Assembly (NCBI RefSeq): GCF_029227915.1
Contig: NC_079876.1
Span: 932,001-996,000, forward strand
Reading direction: 5' to 3'
Source of the DNA: Hydractinia symbiolongicarpus
Taxonomy: Eukaryota; Cnidaria; Hydrozoa; Anthoathecata; Hydractiniidae
DNA: 64,000 nucleotides
The first letter of the stretch is position 1. Each line of letters starts with the position of its first letter. Positions 61,772 to 64,000 of this stretch are shown one piece after another. The notes under the pieces are model-generated. The model made no database searches. It was not told where the DNA came from and worked only from the letters and a program-made list of their open reading frames with translations. Made by a program: the position numbers and the translations under genes.

Positions 61772-64000
61772 CCGCGATTTCCCGTAAATCCTGGGCTTGG
61801 CCCGTATAGTCGAATGTATACAAAGAAAGTACTCTGTGAGTAAACTCATTTCCAGAACGATTTTTTAATTTATTTTTTCAACACTAAAACGCATGAGACT
61901 TGTAGTTTTCAAAAATGTTTTCATTTTTGATGAGACGCTGAATAAAAGAAGTTTAATCGCTGGCAAACGAAAACCCGCAACTTCCCGTAAATCCCGGACT
62001 CAGCCCGTATAGTCAACAGTATACAAAGAAAGTACCCAGGGTGTAAACTCATTTACCGAACGATTTTTTAAATTATTTTTCACCACTAAAACGCATGAGA
62101 CTTGTAGTTTTCAAAAATGTTTTCATTTTTGATGAGACGCTGAATAAAAGAAGTTTAATTGCCGCCAAACCAAAACCCGCGACTTCCTGTAAATCCCGGA
62201 CTCGCCCCGTATAGTCAAAAGTATACAAAGAAAGTACCCAGGGAGTAAACTCATTTCCCGAACGATTTTTTAAATTAATTTTCACCACTAAAACGCATGA
62301 GACTTGTAGTTTTCAGAAATGTTTTCATTTTTGATGAGACGCTTAATGAAAGTTGTTTAATCGACGGCAAACGAAAACCCGCGATTTCCCGTAAATACCG
62401 GGCTTAGCCCGTATAGTCGAATGTATACAAAGAAAGTACCCTGTGAGTAAATCATTTCCCGAACGAATTTTTAAATTATCTTTTCACCACTAAAACGCAT
62501 GAGACTTGTAGTTTTCAGAAATGTTTTCATTTTTGATGAGACGCTTAATAAAAGTGGTTTAATCGCCGGCAAACGAAAACCCGCGATTTCCCGTAAATCC
62601 CGGGCTTGGCCCGTATAGTCGAATGTATACAAAGAAAGTACCCAGAGAGTAAACTCATTTCCCGAACGATTTTTTAAATTTTTTTTTCACCACTAAAACG
62701 CATGAGACTTGTAGTTTTTAAAAATGTTTTCATTTTTGATGAGACGCTGAATAAAAGACGTTTAATTGCCGCCAAACGAAAACCCGCGACTTCCCGTAAA
62801 TCCCGGACTCGGCCCGTATAGTCAAAAGTATACAAAGAAAGTACCCAGGGAGTAAACTCATTTCCCGAACGATTTTTTAAAATAATTTTCACCACTAAAA
62901 CGCATGAGACTTGTAGTTTTCAGAAATGTTTTCATTTTTGATGAGACGCTTAATGAAAGTTGTTTAATCGACGGCAAACGAAAACCCGCGATTTCCCGTA
63001 AATACCGGGCTTGGCCCGTATAGTCGAATGTATACAAAGAAAGTACCCTGTGAGTAAACTCGTTTCCCGAACGAATTTTTAAATTATCTTTTCACCTCTA
63101 AAACGCATGAGACTTGTAGTTTTCAGAAATGTTTTCATTTTTGATAAGACGCTTAATAAAAGTGGTTTAATCGCCGGCAAACGAAAACCCGCGATTTCCC
63201 GTAAATCCCGGGCTTGGCCCGTATAGTCGAATGTATACAAAGAAAGTACCCAGAGAGTAAACTCATTTCCCGAACGATTTTTTAAATTTTTTATTCACCA
63301 TTAAAACGCATGAGACTTGTAGTTTTCAAAAATGTTTTCATTTTTGATGAGACGCTTAATGAAAGAGGTTTCATCGCCGGCAAACGAAAACCCGCGATTT
63401 CCCGTAAATCCTGGGCTTGGCCCGTATAGTCGAATGTATACAAAGAAAGTACTCTGTGAGTAAACTCATTTCCAGAACGATTTTTTAATTTATCTTTTCA
63501 ACACTAAAACGCATGAGACTTGTAGTTTTCAAAAATGTTTTCATTTTTGATGAGACGCTAAATAAAAGAAGTTTAATCGCTGGCAAACGAAAACCCGCGA
63601 CTTCCCGTAAATCCCGGACTCAGCCCGTATAGTCAACAGTATACAAAGAAAGTACCCAGGGTGTAAACTCATTTCCCGAACGATTTTTTAAATTATTTTT
63701 TCACCACTAAAACGCATGAGACTTATAGTTTTCAAAAAATTTTTCATTTTTGATCAGACGCTGAATAAAAGAAGTTTAATTGCCGCCAAACGAAAACCCG
63801 CGACTTCCCGTAAATCCCGGACTCGGCCCGTATAGTCAAAAGTATACAAAGAAAGTACCCAGGGAGTAAACTCATTTCCCGAACGATTTTTTTAAATTAT
63901 TTTCACCACTAAAACGCATGAGACTTGTAGTTTTCAGAAATGTTTTCATTTTTGATGAGACGCTTAATGAAAGTTGTTTAATCGACGGCAAACGAAAACC
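61772..64000 (+). repeat. 21-mer segment (lag 4,252 bp), copy 2, cut by window end
   Basis: Matches 57,520-59,748 up to the last base, so the repeat continues outside the window. Between the two copies lies the cassette-10 segment. CCTGGGCTTGG recurs at about 56,119, 57,537, 59,158, 60,170, 61,789 and 63,410, giving 7-, 8-, 5-, 8- and 8-monomer steps. Confidence 0.83.

Larger units (their letters stand above)
1..64000 (+). repeat. 203-bp satellite DNA array, about 314 head-to-tail monomers
   Basis: The landmark GTATAGTC recurs about every 203 bp from 167 to 63,830, always on the same strand; 63,663 bp divided by the local spacing gives about 314 monomers. Flanking blocks such as AACGCATGAGACTTGTAG, GATGAGACGCT and GCCGGCAAACGAAAA keep fixed distances throughout. 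There is no interruption by unique DNA, transposon, microsatellite or inverted segment. By-eye consensus: 76 G/C of 203 (37%) and 12 CpG. Spacing is 203.0 on average in the left quarter and about 202.6 from 27 kb on, because one-base-shorter variants (CCCGAGTCGG for CCCGGACTCGG; TTAATTTTCACC for TTATTTTTTCACC) become common. Satellite arrays of this size and order are known from eukaryotic centromeric or other heterochromatin; that this one is centromeric is inference. Family not recognised. Confidence 0.98.

Noticed and set aside
160-62895. About 90 short open frames of 64-121 codons on both strands
   Set aside because: They repeat with the monomer, open mostly on TTG/CTG-type starts, occur antisense to each other over the same DNA, and end within about one monomer because 203 is not a multiple of three. 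No ribosome-binding context, domain or codon signature supports them.
1-64000. CRISPR array
   Set aside because: The period is 203 bp with no unique spacers: every base belongs to the repeat. There are no cas genes.
1-64000. CENP-B box
   Set aside because: The reverse strand of the GCCGGCAAACGAAAA block reads TTTCGTTTG, resembling the 5' half of the box, but the required A and the CGGG half are absent. The TTCGGGAAATGAG site also lacks CGGG.
1-64000. 5S rDNA or rDNA intergenic subrepeats
   Set aside because: No 5S gene or internal promoter boxes and no rRNA coding stretch occur in any monomer. More than 300 copies without a gene is not an IGS layout.
1-64000. Pol III promoter boxes within the monomer
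   Set aside because: GTTCGGGA on the reverse strand is only a partial B-box match, and no A box stands at the right distance, despite the T-tract that could serve as a terminator.
1-64000. Transposon or LTR insertions
   Set aside because: The 203-bp phase is never interrupted by more than a few bases. No target-site duplications, terminal repeats or foreign sequence were seen.

Overview
The whole 64-kb window is one uninterrupted head-to-tail satellite DNA array. A monomer of about 203 bp repeats from the first base to the last, always in the same orientation: about 314 copies, with a mean length near 202.7 bp between the first and last GTATA landmarks. I see no unique sequence, transposon insertion, RNA gene or credible protein gene, and the window starts and ends inside monomers. 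Short open frames of 60-120 codons recur on both strands. They are by-products of the repeat: 203 is not divisible by 3, the frames mostly open on TTG/CTG-type codons, and each is copied wherever its monomer is copied.

The organism is a eukaryote; megabase-type tandem satellites with multi-level higher-order repeats (HORs) are typical of centromeric, pericentromeric or other constitutive heterochromatin. I do not recognise the monomer and cannot assign a lineage. The consensus I derived by eye is about 37% GC yet carries 12 CpG in 203 bp, against about 7 expected from base composition. Nearly every one of those CpG sites also exists as TpG or CpA in subsets of monomers.

Monomer numbering used throughout: position 1 is the G of GTATA. 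Landmarks are an imperfect dyad at 1-18 (GTATA ... TATAC), a T/A-rich tract at about 57-75, a perfect 9-bp-arm inverted repeat with a TTTT loop at 106-127, and a GC-rich block at 190-203. In one class of monomers the GC block is itself a 5-bp dyad (CGGGC/GCCCG). Main classes: 'A' (GGGCTTGG, GTCGAATG, CCCTGTGAG, CTTAATGAAAG) and 'B' (GGACTCGG, GTCAAAAG, CCCAGGGAG, CTGAATAAAAG). Further variants are the one-base-shorter GAGTCGG class, the CCACTAAAGCCC class and the TAGTATTTAAAGATA class.

Layout. 1-5,770: mosaic of 4-, 5-, 6- and 11-monomer repeats. 5,770-11,827: tandem duplication of a 15-mer (3,045 bp). 11,828-14,990: three units of a 5-mer, the middle one expanded to a 6-mer by one extra chimeric monomer. 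15,000-20,540: low-order mosaic reusing modules from the left. 20,540-23,785: 8-mer (1,623 bp) duplication. 22,640-26,697: 10-mer (2,029 bp) tandem duplication overlapping it. 26,698-32,104: mosaic. 31,641-43,420: nested superblocks (lags 6,281, 5,878, 4,864 and 1,417 bp) with a 406-bp dimer tract that grows from three to four copies. 43,420-55,566: cassettes in a 26-mer (5,266 bp) duplication plus 5-, 7- and 10-mer lags. 55,566-64,000: interleaved 10-, 14- and 21-mer (4,252 bp) repeats; the 21-mer runs off the right edge.

Nothing here works as a gene system. The interest lies in the apparently unrecognised satellite family and in its fossil record of unequal exchange, from single-monomer gain and loss up to 6-kb segment copying. 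All lags and extents were read by eye from landmark positions and shared variants, so boundaries are good to a few tens of bases.
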